From: Rostratula benghalensis
Taxonomy: Eukaryota > Chordata > Aves > Charadriiformes > Rostratulidae
NCBI GenBank assembly: GCA_013399305.1
Contig: VXAI01000019.1
Location: forward strand, 820,703-884,702
Direction of reading: 5' to 3'
DNA length: 64,000 bases
Position numbers and translations under genes: made by a program. The notes beneath the pieces are model-generated. The model saw nothing but the letters and a program-made list of their open reading frames with translations, did not search any database and was not told the origin of the DNA. Shown here piece by piece: positions 38,195 through 51,480 of the stretch. Numbering within the stretch: the stretch's first letter is position 1; every line of letters starts with the position of its first letter.

Positions 38195-41100
38195 GCAGTA
38201 AGTAAATTTCTTTCAGCATGGTGATATCTTTTAAAGACGTGTTTTGAGGCAGTCATGAGGGTTTTTTTGGTAATACCAAAAAATGTGAAATATTTTATTA
38301 GAAGTATTAGAAAGATTATTAGCAACAATACAAATAATGACTTTTTTAGAAATGAAAAAGCTGTCAACATTTCTTTTTCACTCTGTGCAGCTGTATACCC
38401 CTTAACACTCATTAGTACAGTACACACAAATACTTCCCCCAACATGTTTATTCAGATACAAGCAGTCTCATACAAAAACATTTCGACAATATTCTTGAAT
38501 AGGTAAAATTTTCACTTGCATATCTAATGATTCAAATTTATTAATTCATGGCAGTAGCATATCCTTGCTCTGGAAGAATTTGTATTTTAATAAGTGTGAA
38601 GAGATATTGAAGCACATTCCCCGGTGTGTTCCTGTAAGCAGCTGGAAATATGTGCTGAACTGTGCTAAATTGTAGGGGCTTAACAACAGCTACTTCCAGA
38701 GAATAATTAAATAAGGGTACAGAGTCATACATACAAAATAAAGTGCTTATTTGACCTAAATTAAGAGGAGAAAAGATTTCAGGTTAAATTCTTAGTAAGA
38801 AAGTCATCAAGCTATTCCCATTTGGTTTTGAACATTGAATATGACTAAAAAATATTCATTTTTTAAAAATCTCTTTCCTTTGGAAATAATGCAAGAGATT
38901 GTAAATACAAGTAATGTTAATGAAACTATACTGAGGTCTGCAATATTTACACTTAGAATATATTTTCAGGGTGTTGAAAAAACAGCAACATGAAATTAGG
39001 TAACCAAAGCAGGAAAAACTCCTGTCTTCCACTGGCACAAACAGACGGGTTTCCAGCTGCTTCGAGTTTATTTCTTATTCATGGAAGGAGTAAATGAGAG
39101 CCAAAGTAAGATCAGTCGTTACCTCATGTGCAGACTATGAACTTCAAAAAAACAGGTAACAAATCAAAATGCTTTAAGCCCTGCAGATTTTAAGCAGCCC
39201 AGTATGAAGCTTAGCAAAAAGTGAGTTCTTTAAATACTTACTAGTCTTTTTTATAAGGTATTGAAAATCAACAAAGCCAACGTGACACCATTATATCACA
39301 GCACTGGCAGTACCTGTAAAGAGACTGAGGAGATACAGCAGGTACTGTTTTTTCTGCAGGAGACAAGTATTATTTGATGATAATATCAGAGGTATATGGC
39401 AGAAAAGCAGTGCAGAAGCACTCCTAAGCCCCTGCTGGAGAGAAGTGAAGGACGGCAGGCTGGGAAAAATTTGAGAGGATTGGATACAATGACTGATGCA
39501 TGGGCATGTTACCATTCACAGCAGAAGCACTGTGAGTGACTGGGATCATAGAAAGAAATACAGGCTGAAAGTATCCCCAAACAATTCAACCCCTCCTCAC
39601 TGTGAGTTCTCCATCTTCCAGAGTAAAGTAGCATCATTGCTGGGAATTTACACCAAAAAGGATGAAAACAGAGAATCTCAGAGGCACAGGTGACAACTGC
39701 CTGACATGACCCCAGTTTTAATTAACATCCTGACTGATAGAGGAACTGATCAAAAAACTAAAATGCAGCAAATTATTATCTTTGCTCTGTAATTTCTGGG
39801 ACAAAGGAATTATGTATATATACACTCACATGTGCTTTAAATGTCCAGTATCACAGGCCTGAAAGAAGCAGTAGTCAGAACCCCTGCAGAAATAATTTAG
39901 ATGGAGGAAACGTGGATGGTGTTGATTTAATAATGTTCTGCTAGCATTACAACTGAAGAAGAAGATTGAACACGTAAAAACATTCAGCTCATCTAGGAGT
40001 AAATGTGACAGTAACTACAGCAAACATAATAAGAAAACCGAGTAACAGATTGGAGGAAAAAAAAAAGAATTTGATAGCAAACTAGAATCTAGGAATTGGT
40101 AAAATGTAGAAAGGAAATAAAGGACATAATCATCAGCCAGTGGAGTGACAGGTAATAAAAAGTACTCTTTCTCTTCTCACATCTAGAATAAATGTTAACA
40201 AGTCCACTATTAATGTAGCAATGGTGGAGTTATCAATAGTGTCATGCAAAAAAAGCAGTAGCATTCAACAGTGTAAGCTCTGTGTAAGCATAAGTGTATC
40301 TTTTATACCAAATAGTGCTCAGCACAGTTCTGTGCTTGGAGAAAGATCAAGTATTGATGTCAGACATGACTGTGATAAAATACTTTCAATTTCAACAGTA
40401 ACTGAACAGGATATTAAATACGAGCCAGTAATGTCATATACTTTTAATCAGCTGCTCTTGATAACTTTTAGCAAAAAGATCTCAAAAAAAATCTGAGCAG
40501 TCTTTTGGACTTTTAGTATTTATTTTCAGTAAGCCCTGATGTCATGCTTTATAATTGGAATACCAAAGATAAGAAAAAAACACTCTATGCTTTTGTTTAA
40601 AATATGGAAGCAGGGCATAATAGAATATTAAATATGCGATTATAATAGCCACTTTAGTGTAGAAGACATATATGTAAAAAATCCAACAACAATGCAAAAT
40701 TAGCTATTTGTACTTTTGACAGAGTGTGTGACTGGCCATTTTAACAGTTTAGCTGCAGGGGAGATGGGGAACCATCATGACAAATCTGTAAATGGGTTCT
40801 AAAAGAAATGTCTTGATACAAAGAAGAATTTAGTCAGCAAAAAAACAGCGAAGATATGTGTCAGATATCAGGCTAGATTGAAATCTCTTGAACTTTATTA
40901 CCTTTTTTCCTAGGAGCTCAATATTTTTATGTGTTTGTCTACGGCAGCATGGTGATGCTCCTGCAACCCTCATTGCAGATAACCCACAGTGTGCTGCTCT
41001 AAGGCTGTTATCCAGTGGAATTTACTACAGTGTGCATTACAATACAACATAGCTCAGTTATCTTGCTCATTAAATTAAATAACCTTTTTAAGCCTATATG

Positions 41101-43588
41101 TGCATGCTTTTCCACTGGTGCTTATAAATTTCACACTGTGATGTAAATCAGTTCAGTTTTATTCTGGTGTCATTAGTCTGGGTGGTAGCTATTGGGTCCT
41201 GTCCCAGCACGCATCCCAGAACATCTGGTGAGCAACATGGATATTGGGGTCTGGAGTCTGAGAAAAAGTGATCTGGCTTCTTGTGAGGGTGTATCTGCTG
41301 TGGTGAGTCTAACAAGCTCAATGCATTTGTAGAGATGTGGGAAAACTATACAATTTAAACAGCCTCTATACCTGATTTCTGAGGGTGCCCGGGTTAAAAA
41401 AAATGGCTTAAAGCTCGCATTAAAATCTACTTTAAACATACACTGCCAAGATTATAAATAAAAGACTAAATTTAAAGTTGCAGCATTGCTATTAGTCAAG
41501 CAGGGGTCCAAATATATCATCACGATAGCCGAATAAGTAAAGAGTTCTGGAGAAACATACTCCACGTTTGAGGACCTATCCTCTCCTCTCCTACAAACTG
41601 AAATTCACAGTCAAAAAGTTCTCCCACATCACTACGACTTAAACTGCTTACTCTTTTATGCCTGCTGTGATGAGGTGTTTAAAGAGAAGGGAAGAAGTGG
41701 TATGACAAAAATCTGAAGAGTATTATATGCTCGGGGAACACTGTTGCTCATAAGACAGCAGGTAATGGAAGTGCCTGTATACAGCGTCTTTCTCTAATCG
41801 TTTGGGATGTGAAAGATGTGAGATAAGCCATTTAATCCTTCATATGCATCTCTTTCTGAGAGGCTCACACCTCAGCAGATAAATAGGCCAGGATAAAAAC
41901 AAAAAAACCTTTCATCTGCTCGTGAAACATTGGAGGAGAGTGACTGAGAGATTACAAACCAGAGGAGGCAGCCACTAACTCAGAGAAATGCGATTTCACA
42001 TCAGAGAGCAGAGCATCAGGCAGTGTCATTGCCTCTAAACACCCAAGGTTTAGAAATCCTAAGTCACTGCTTTGTCTTGTGCATCTTAGTGCTGAAAAAA
42101 ACCCTATATATATGAGCCCTATCATGTTTAAAAGTAGAGCTGATTTCTGACTAATTAAACTAGCAAACTGAATCAGCCTGAGGGGTGGGTGATAGGAATA
42201 GAAAAAATACACTCTTTTACGTACATTTTTTGCTAGCAGAGATCTGCAAGTCGCCTGCTCATCAGACTGTGCTGTTAATCTTAACAGTGAGAGAGAAATG
42301 AAGATAAAAGCAAGCCAGAAAAATGTAGAACTAAATTGAAGCCGAGAACTTTCAGTGGGCAATGTAGAGCCATGAGGCAAAACCCCAAATATTCCTACAA
42401 CTTTCATGCAGAGATACGAAGCTGTCATGTATAAGTTCTGTCTGGCTCTTTGACTAAGTCGCCTCAAGAGAGAAAATGATAGGCAAACTTGATAAAGCCA
42501 AGTGAAAGAGTTAAGTTTTATAAATAATAAAGAATTAACGAATTCTCTGTATTCCTGTACAGTCTGATTAGATGGGTAATTCTACAGAGCTGCAAAAGCA
42601 TCATTTCAGGGCTAGTGTGGGTAAGAAATGACAGGGAACTGGAGGAAATGTGTGAGAAAAGAAGGAAAGCTGAAAGGTTGGTGTTCCTCCACCAGTATGC
42701 AGAGACAGTGCAACCAAGTGCAAGACCTCACTGAAAAGACCTTTTGTGTACCCTTAGGCTTTTCAGAATTAATCTGAATTATAAGAATGCAAGATTTTGT
42801 CTAGTGTTTTTGCTCTTCTCTCTATCAGAATCATACAAATAGGATTATATAGATCTGCTACTAGACTCAACTATATTATTTTCATATGCTGATATGAACT
42901 ATATCGATGAGCTATAACGTAAATTGCAGTACTTTAGTTGATATGGGCTTTGTGCTAACACTTGTTCACGTTTTTCATATTTATTCTAAAACCATTCACC
43001 AAAACTACCTTTCCTTAAATCTGAAAGACAGTTCTGAGAAAAAAAGAAATCATAATAGAAAATTAAAATATTAACTTGATAGCATCTTTAATGTAAAAAC
43101 TAAACACGTGCTGGCAACCATCTCTCTCATAATGCTAAATACTATTGAGGAACAATTAGATTGAAAGATCTAGTACAATTTGTGTGCAAACAATAATTAA
43201 AAAAATACAGAAGCATTTTCCTTCATTTCCACTCATGTCTTTCCTGCCAGACAACAGTGATAAGTCAACTGGTCAGTACCATGAAAAAGGGCTTTGAAAA
43301 CAAAGTACAGCGTGCAATCATTAGACCATTTTTGGTGAATAAACTGTACCTTTGAGCTCTAACTCTGTCATTGCTTATGTTTTATTGAACTCAGTTTATC
43401 CATATCAAACATTTACATGGGGTTTTTATTGCAAACATTTAATCTCAGACAAACATAACTTGGCTACATAGAACTAATCTAGGAAGTGGTGTTGCCTTTG
43501 ATCAGCCATTCCTCTGTAGTCATGGCAAGCAGCTTGCAGAACAAGGTAATTCCATTTCGGAGTATTTAGAAAATTTTAAAAATCCTCA

Positions 43589-43605
43589 TTTTTTTTTTTT
43601 TTTTT
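43589..43605. repeat. T17 homopolymer
   Basis: Seventeen T, 34 bases before the A/C-rich tract at 43639-43700. Confidence 0.85.
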
Positions 43606-43638
43606 CTGCTTCAGAACATAAAAAACATTTATAGACAC

Positions 43639-43700
43639 ATACACACACAAAACCCCAAGAACAACAACAGAAAAAAAACCCAAAACGAAAAAACCCCAAA
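43639..43700. repeat. A/C-rich low-complexity tract
   Basis: CATACACACACAAAACCCCA then AAAAAAAACCCAAAACG and AAAAAACCCCAAAGC. Confidence 0.75.
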
Positions 43701-43828
43701 GCTTCCAAATACTGCTGCTGGTTGGGCTTACAAGTGATGATTCCTCCAGTTTTATTAAGTGATAAAATCTGTTATAAATACAACTCTTGGACTCAGAGAA
43801 AGAACTGGATAGGATCATATATCAAATG

Positions 43829-43870
43829 TATAAATGTNTATATAAATGTGTATATATATATCTATATGCA
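43829..43870. repeat. TA-rich microsatellite with one ambiguous base
   Basis: TATAAATGT, N at 43838, then TATATAAATGTG and TATATATATATCTATATGC. The N probably marks an unresolved base in the repeat. Confidence 0.85.
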
Positions 43871-46800
43871 TTTGTTAATCTCTACAAAATAATCTCAGGT
43901 GTATGCTTCATGAACTGTGGTGTGCTAAAATGGTAAATATAAACTCAGCCTGTTGACTGCTACACTGATTTTGAGTAAACTTTGTCTCTTGAAGAGTATT
44001 GCTCATTTTTAACGTGACAGTTACAAGCCTCAGCAAGGGTTCAGCCTCATTATGCCAGAGACAACCAAGTACAGCTTACAAATGCTGCTATGAAGGAGTG
44101 TAATTTAACAAGGAAATACAAGGGCATTAAGAAATAAATAGGAAAAAGGTCACAGAGAGGGTGACTAATAGGACTACGTTTGTAAAAACGAGAAGCCTCC
44201 TTTTACATACTTGGTCTTTGATAGTCAGTGGGATGCAATGAAAGCTCAGCACCAAGCTTAGATAGAAGCTGCTTGCAAAAATACATAACAGCTGCAGAAA
44301 CTTCATAAAAGCTGAGGCTAGTTAGCAGCCTTCTCCTTCAAAGGGTGTTTTGCTGTCAAAACCATTAAAATTAATTGTTAGACCAAGAAGTGGACAACAT
44401 CAAATAATCCTTTAAGCTTTTTATCTTTATATGATAATGTGTTTCCCGTTCAATTCCAACATATTTTTATGCCCAGCAAAATCTGGCATCAACAGAATTA
44501 AAAATTGATCTGTACTCGTGCGTTGTGTGTGTATGTGAAAGCAGCAGTAGTCAATTAAGAGCCATTGAGCTGAATTTCCAGACAGAAAATGTTCTTTTTC
44601 TTCTTACGTGAACCAACAGATTCAACTAGAGCCTGGAGCTTCACATTCCATTTTTTTTTTGTAAATGATTGCTGCTTTAAACCATTGGTTATGGTTTATT
44701 TATAGAATAATACATAGTTCACAATTAAATGCCAAGCTATAATTGAATCAAAGGATTCTGCTGACGCCTCAGCTCACAAGGGTGCAGCTCAAGAGCTTTA
44801 CAAAGGGCAGCAGAATCTGAGTCTAAATTACAGCCCCCAGTATTCAGTCTGGGATCATGCACTATAATGCGTAATAGGGCTAAAAGGATTATTATAAAAC
44901 CGCAGTAAATAAAAAGAAAATGTATCAAACAGCAGAATTCAGAATGCTTGCAAAGGCTTTCAGTTTATGATGTGGGAGGCTAGAGATTATACTGTGAGAA
45001 ATAACACCAGAGGAAAAGTATTTAATAAACATATCTATGTTCTTAAAAATATTCTAAAGTTATTCTCAAATAAATGGAAAATATGTTTCATAGATTAATC
45101 CAGAGTAAATTCATAATGCTCTGCTTCATGTCTATAACTGGTTGATTCCAGATGTCACATAGCTATTTTCTGATAAAATAGGACAATAATTATACTATAG
45201 AAGGAAAATGTCAATTCAGATGTCTTTGATGATTTTTTTGAATAATCTTATGACCATTAAAAAGTTAAATTTACTAAGCAGTGTGATAATAATGCAAAAA
45301 ATCTTGTATTTTTTTGCTAGTAGAAATGCTGTTTTATCGCAAAAATGGTTCACAGATCCAATTCACAAAGACAATATTCTTTTATTCAAGAAAGCATCCT
45401 GACAGATAAAGCATTCATTTTTAGGCTAAAAAGATTTGTTTTGACATAGATACATTGTTTTGGTTTAGAATGCGTTTTATTAAAAATGAGAGGTGATAAA
45501 CCCTTTCTACTTTTTTTCCCCACTGCCTGCTAATCTGTGGTGTAGCTGTTGGGCAGTAAGCAAGGACACCAATCAACATTTTGTGTTTTAGATATTTTAT
45601 CCATCAGATGTTGCACAACTGGTGACGCTGTGGAAGCTCATTTTATGCCTTCCAATGTGTTTCTGCATTTTCCTCCAACCTGCTCCAGGGTAAGAGATAA
45701 AACAGTGGGCTGTAAAGGCACCGGTCAGACCTCAGGATGGAATTTCTCTGTGGATTTAGGGTACAGCTCTTTGCAGACCTTACTGGAATTGCACGTATTC
45801 AGGAGATACTTAGACACTTTGAACTTTCTCAGTTGTATGTTTACAGAACAGCTCTTTGGGAAAGGTTGGGGAAAAGGCTAATCTCCTTTTTCAGATAACT
45901 ATCAATAACATCTATTTGTGAAATCACAGACGGGCAAAATCTTACTTACCATGTTGAGAAATATAATTATTTTTAATATGAAGTCCAGCAAAGTCTGCTT
46001 TACACCGGCATTTTTTTTCCTACAAAGCCTTTAATACTGAATTGAATTAGAATTCTGAATGATTTGTTATATAGTCATTATAAGTTTTCTTGGGTTCCCA
46101 TTTTCAAAGTCCAGCTGAGGTCATGGGTCATTATTTCCAAACCTACCTTTTCAGTAAGTTGTAATAAATACTAAAGAGAAACTAGAAGTCATACAATGAG
46201 CTCACAGTGTTGCTATAGGTGAAAATGCCTGGTGAATCCACAGATTAAACACTTGTACAAAGCATCACAGAGATGCAGGATATTAAACCATGACATTATA
46301 GCTCCAATAATTGCTTCAGGATCATGGGGGATGGAGGAAAGGTAACAGCCTTTCTGTTTTGTTGTGTGGGGTTTTGTTTTTTTTTTTTTTTCATTTGCAT
46401 GTTACTTTTTCCCTCTGGCCATATCTTGAAGGGTGAGAACAAAGAAACACATTCTAAGTGAAAAAAAATATGTTAATAAACATAGGAAAAGTACTAGATT
46501 GGGTCAGGTATGGATTTATGGAGGAGAAGCAGGATGGGTTACAGGAGGCTATAGCCCCTGCACTAAAAATAGCCCCAGAAAGCAAAAGGATGAGGAGGGT
46601 TAGGCTGTCCTTACTGCTACCTTGGCAACTGTAAAAAACAGTAACAAAGACTTGATATTTGGAGAGGTGGTGAGTAAACATGAGGATTTATGGGAAGAGT
46701 TGGCTTTTGGAGGAAATCAGAAGAAGGGATGTGGTATATAAATAATTGAGACTGAATTAGGAAAATATTGTGCTTTAATTATGCAGGACAGGTACTTGTA

Positions 46801-47873
46801 TCAATAGAAAAGTGCTATCAAAGAGGTCTTTCATACAGTATATTGCCCAAAAATCGTCCTGACTGCATTGTAATGGAAAGAGTGTGCATGGCAGGGGATT
46901 ATCTGTCACAGATGTGAATGCTGGTGGTTATTGTTGTTTATTTGGACAGTATCTGGGAACACTTGGTAGAAAATAGAAAATACAAGCACAAAAATTTCGA
47001 AAGAGCTCAATCCCTAAATGTATAGTTCCATTAAGCAAGCAGTTTTCCAAAAATGCTGTAACCTGGCATGTTCCACTGAGAACAATTTGAAAATCTATCC
47101 GTTTCTCTGAAGTTCCTAATAGGAATCTGAGAGTCCTTGATAGCCTTGCACAAGTTGTTTTTTAACATGACATCATTTTAAGGATTGAAGATGAAAGAGC
47201 TCTCCTACCAGTAATCTCTCATGCATTTCTGCAACACATGGATTGACCACCAAACCACTGACCCAATTTAACATTGTTTTCGTTTGTTCCCACAGGTTCA
47301 CACATGAAGCATCTCGACCAAAATCTTTTTACAAGTTGATGACTGAAACTAGGCACTGCTGAAACAGTACAGTGAACATACCATTGAAGCACTCTGTCTC
47401 TCTTGCAGAAATAGTTAACATTTTGAGGAAATAAATCATGCGTAGAACAAATTTGTTAAACCTCTTCATCATGGTTTAATGAGGTATTAATCCAAATTAA
47501 ACCAAATTTCTCTCTCTTAGTTTGTCACATTGGTCCAACATAATTTTTTATCATAATCACTTAGCTGTCTCTGGCCCAGGACTGTGCTGAAGGACTGGGT
47601 AGTTTTTTTTAGCTTGACTTCTAGATTAAAAATAATCCTTATTTATAGTCATTTGACTAACTCTTTTCAGTGTGAATGAAACTTAGTGATTCACATATTT
47701 ACAAAAAGCAAAAAACTATTGATAATTGTGCCAGCTAAATCAAAATTACTTTAATGCAGGCAAACAAAGAACACTGGTTGTGGTGTTTACCTTGCTGCTG
47801 AATAAACTATTCTCATATTATTTGCATTATGCCAGGCAGAGCTGTAGAACATTTCACTACTGGTTGAACTTAC

Positions 47874-47997
47874 CTCCCCTTCTGTGGACTGTAAGTGCAG
47901 TTCTTTCCTACAGGTAGCTTTTAAGTCTCCTGCAGCTGCATTGACTTGTACTCCCCTGGGTGCTTCCATCACCAAAGATCTAGTAGGAGATTCAAGT
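47874..47997 (-). CDS. SGCZ: SGCZ internal exon (zeta-sarcoglycan, penultimate)
   Basis: Seen: the minus-strand acceptor TGTCTTTCAG (AG at 47999-47998) is followed by a 124-nt exon and a perfect donor GAG|GTAAGT (GT at 47873-47872). One base completes the split codon from the previous exon; 41 whole codons follow, reading [18 protein letters not shown], then [17 protein letters not shown], then QSTEGE. Family knowledge: this is the sarcoglycan motif with the invariant AAAG-ATCR stretch. The residues [15 protein letters not shown] and LQSTEGE fit zeta rather than delta, which as I recall has EGPSRSLVLEAPKG and LESKDGE. The exon ends in phase 0 and joins directly to ATATTTTTA of the terminal exon. 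It carries one of the conserved extracellular cysteines (ATCRK). The ORF runs on into the intron by chance after GAG; that tail is not coding. Confidence 0.96.
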
Positions 47998-49252
47998 CTG
48001 AAAGACAAAAACAATCACTGAGAAAAAAATCCACTGAATCAAACTACCAAAAAAACCAGGCAGCCCCAAAATCATTTTACAGGTAAAAATGCATTTCTTT
48101 CCAGCATTAGTACCAAATTTACTTGACAGTGCTAATCTTGAAATATAGGTACATTAAATTCCACACTTCTCTGTTAGTGGTTCTGTAATGACAGGTTAAT
48201 AACTAAAGTCTATCTAGTGACCAATGACAAATGCTCATCTAACTAATAAAAACAAAACAGACACCAAAACAAAACACTTAAAAAGTTTTAAACAGTGATG
48301 TAAAACTGGTGAGGTAGAGTTAGCCTTCACAGGCTCATTCATATTCCAGATAGGTGTAGCAGCATCATGTATGAAGAACAGAGGGAAAAATCTATTAATG
48401 TGGGGGTTTGCATGCTGTTTTTCTATTCTGCAAAATACTCATTATGCTCTTCAACCCTGTAATAACAGGGTTAAGATGCTTATCCCTGGGTCTTGGCATC
48501 TTACCCCAAAGCAGTTATTGTTGTTCTACTCCTGTCAATCCTTCCATTTCTCTCTCTATTCCTCCACCAACCCCCAGGCAGAACTATGATACTTTCCTAG
48601 CTACGTTATCTCTCAGTGCTGTACAGGTTTCTTTTGAAACGGAAGTACTAATGCAAGGATTTCTCAGCAGTCATGTTCACACACTGATCAGGAAAGATTA
48701 TCGGATGAAAACTGCATTGCACTAGGAAACAAAAATTTGGATTCCAGTTACAGATTCCAGCTGTAGAATTTCTGCTTAGCCCTCGTCAAGAGCAAGGCAG
48801 ATCTTTTAATCTATTTATATCCCAATAATATAATGACAGAACACAGTCCCACTTTACCTGAACAAAGATATTTTGTAACATGAAATATATTAATGATAGT
48901 AATGTCTAGAATGAGTAGCTTGAAGGAAACATTGTATTTCCCTCTTCTACAAATTGTATTTTGAGTGTCAGGTCACATCCATCCAAAAAAAGTAATGAAG
49001 TACTGGATGTATAAAGGAAAGAATAGTTTGACAAAGATTTTGCTACAGAAAAGTCAAATGAAAGATCTATCAAGCAATGGAACAAGAGAATTTCAGGGTA
49101 TTTCAGCTATTGAATCTAGAAAGTGTCCAGAATAGTGGTGTATTATCATTCTGAAACCAAAATGCTACATTTGCATGCAAAATAAGACACTGAGATGGTG
49201 GTTGTGAAATATTTCTGTTTGTTTCATGTCACTGATACTCAACAGGGAAAGG

Positions 49253-49287
49253 AAAAAAAAACCCAACAACCAAAACAAACCAAACAG
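49253..49287. repeat. A/C-rich low-complexity tract
   Basis: AAAAAAAAACCCAACAACC then AAAACAAACCAAACAGG. Confidence 0.7.
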
Positions 49288-50177
49288 GAAAGTAATTACC
49301 TGGCAATGCAAAGTAAAACTATTAAAAGCAGGTATCCAGCTAGAGGAAAAAAATATTTGTAGCTACCTATATAAAAATATCATACATGTGAGACATACAG
49401 ATAGGAGAGGCAGAAAAATCTATATTTCCATTAGTGCTAATTTTTATTTTTTTTTTTAATCTGTAGGGAGACGTTGAGGGAAGGTTCTGCAGTTCTTTGT
49501 ACCAGGGAAGAATCTAAATCTCATTAATTATTTAATCATGTACAGGTGGCGGTTTGTGAACTTCTGACATCTATAATAATGTAGGAAAAAAGATTCCAAA
49601 ACCTTTTAGAAACTATATAAACTATAAGGTTTAGAAATTAGTTTTTTGAAAGTACTCTGTTGCCTTAATGAGGTTTTACCTTGAATTTAAAAGAAAAATA
49701 AATTGCATAAATCTTAAATGAATAGATATTTCCATTCCATATTTTGTAGGTGCATTTTTTTGTGATTTCTAACCTACTTTCCAGGAATATGAACAATTCT
49801 CTGTGGTTTCAGCTGCCGTTTCATAATCATGAAGACAAAAATGCTCTTAACTACAGTTATTGCATTGCATTAATGGTTATTAGCAAAGTCACAAGTATTT
49901 CTGGTTTCATAACATCAAAATCACTCTCAGACCTGACTGAAATTTTTCAACAGGTGGACAATAAAAGTCTGTTTAGGAATACCTTTCAAGAAACTATGAT
50001 TTTACGTGAAGAATGAACTTCTTTTCTTTCCAAAATACATGAAAATGTATAGGTCAGAGTTGTTTTGTGTTGTTTCATCGCAGTTTTTCATGAACTACAT
50101 TAACAGAAATGACTTCCAGTTTTTCTAAAATGAAGACAATTGGGCAATTGAACAAGAAGTTCCTAATAGCTGTCAAC

Positions 50178-50496
50178 ACCTATAAATATTTAAGGGGTGG
50201 GTGTCAAGAGGATGGGGCCAATCTTTTCTCAGTGGTGCCCAGTGAGAGGAAATGAGCACAAACTTATACATAAGAAGTTCCATCTAAACCTGAGGAGGAA
50301 CTTCTTCATTTTCAGGGTGACAGGACACTGGAAAAGGTTGCCCAGAGAGGTGGTGGAGTCTCTGTCTCTGGAGTCATTCAAAACTCATCTGGTAAGTTCC
50401 TGTGCAACCTGCTCTAGGAGGACCTGCTCTGGCAGGGGGTTGCACTAGATGATCTCCAGAGGTCCCTTCCAACCCCATATCATTCTGTGATTCTGT
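50178..50496 (+). mobile_element. CR1 LINE 3' end (5'-truncated)
   Basis: It reads TTAAGGGGTGGGTGTCAAGA, GGATGGGGCCAATC, CAGTGGTGCCCAGTGAGAGG, TTGCCCAGAGAGGTGGTGGA and TAGATGATCTCCAGAGGTCC, and ends CATTCTGTGATTCTGT. It is one of the youngest-looking copies here and is antisense to SGCZ. The 83-codon open frame inside it is not a gene. Confidence 0.97.
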
Positions 50497-51439
50497 AATA
50501 TCAGCCTTCTACACACTGTAGAGAAGAAATTTCTTTTCCAGACAGTAGCTTTTTTCAAGTAGTTTCCTGAAATCAAATAATGTGGTAGAAATGTCAAAGA
50601 ATGACTGATGATCAGCAGAGCAGTTATTAAAACACCACTCATGTATTAGTAAAACTGAATGCCTAATCTGTTTTACAGTTACTAGTTTGCTCCTATTATT
50701 ATTCTTTGGATGATCTACATCTGAAAAATGGAATGCAGAAAATGGAAATGCAGAAGTCTATACATGTGGAGAGATTATTTCCTCAATGTTTGGAGATAAA
50801 TTATGTTTGATATGCAGCTGCTTTAGAACAGTTTTACTTTGTAATAATTCTGAAAGCTTTAATCTCTACTAAAACTTATTGTAACACTCCACATTGTAAT
50901 ACTCATCCCTCCAAGGAAAAGTCCATTATTCCAATAGCATATCAAGAACTTGCTTTCCTTTCAGATTTAGTGATGGGCTGTCAGAGTGGCATTTATTATC
51001 AGTAAATCCTATTCATATAATTTAATTTTTCTTTCCCATACAACAAACAGCTATGGAGAAGGCAACTACTGCTATTACTAGACAGAAAATACAACACTGC
51101 AGGAAATACAAAGAGGCTTTTAAAAAGATTTTCTAAAATAATATAATTGGTAAATTTGCTATATGTGATGCAGACAGATGCATCCAGGGTGGAGAAGGGC
51201 TTTTTTTTTCTTTTTAAATATCAGTGGTTATTCTGTGAAGAAAGATAAATTTCTGAGGATCAAAGTTATACAAATTTCAGTTGAATTCATTAAACAATTA
51301 TTGCTAAAATAGGAAGCTTTTCAACTATCTTGAATATGTTTCTTTGAAGGTATGAAAACACTTCTCATCAGAAATGGAGAAACATTTATTTTTCAATTGG
51401 TATTTTCTCTTTACAAGCTGACCTACATTGTATTAGAGA

Positions 51440-51480
51440 CAAAAAAAACCAAAAAAACCCAAACCAACAAAAACCTAAAA
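51440..51480. repeat. A/C-rich low-complexity tract
   Basis: AAAAAAAACCAAAAAAACCC then AAACCAACAAAAACC. Confidence 0.7.

Larger units (their letters stand above)
38159..47873 (-). other. SGCZ: Last intron of SGCZ
   Basis: A 9,715-nt intron between the GTAAGT donor at 47873 and the TATAG acceptor at 38159. It holds no supported gene. Contents seen: an A/T-rich tract beside the acceptor, an A/C-rich tract at 43639-43700, a T17 run at 43589-43605, a TA-rich microsatellite with an ambiguous base at 43838, and a compact motif-rich stretch at about 44590-44960. The longest open frame (41952-42467, minus, 171 codons) has no recognisable domain. I recognise no CR1 copy here. Confidence 0.9.

Noticed and set aside
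50197..50448. An 83-codon + strand frame and a similar one at 56149-56409.
   Set aside because: Both lie in the untranslated 3' end of CR1 elements, and their mutual similarity comes from the repeat.
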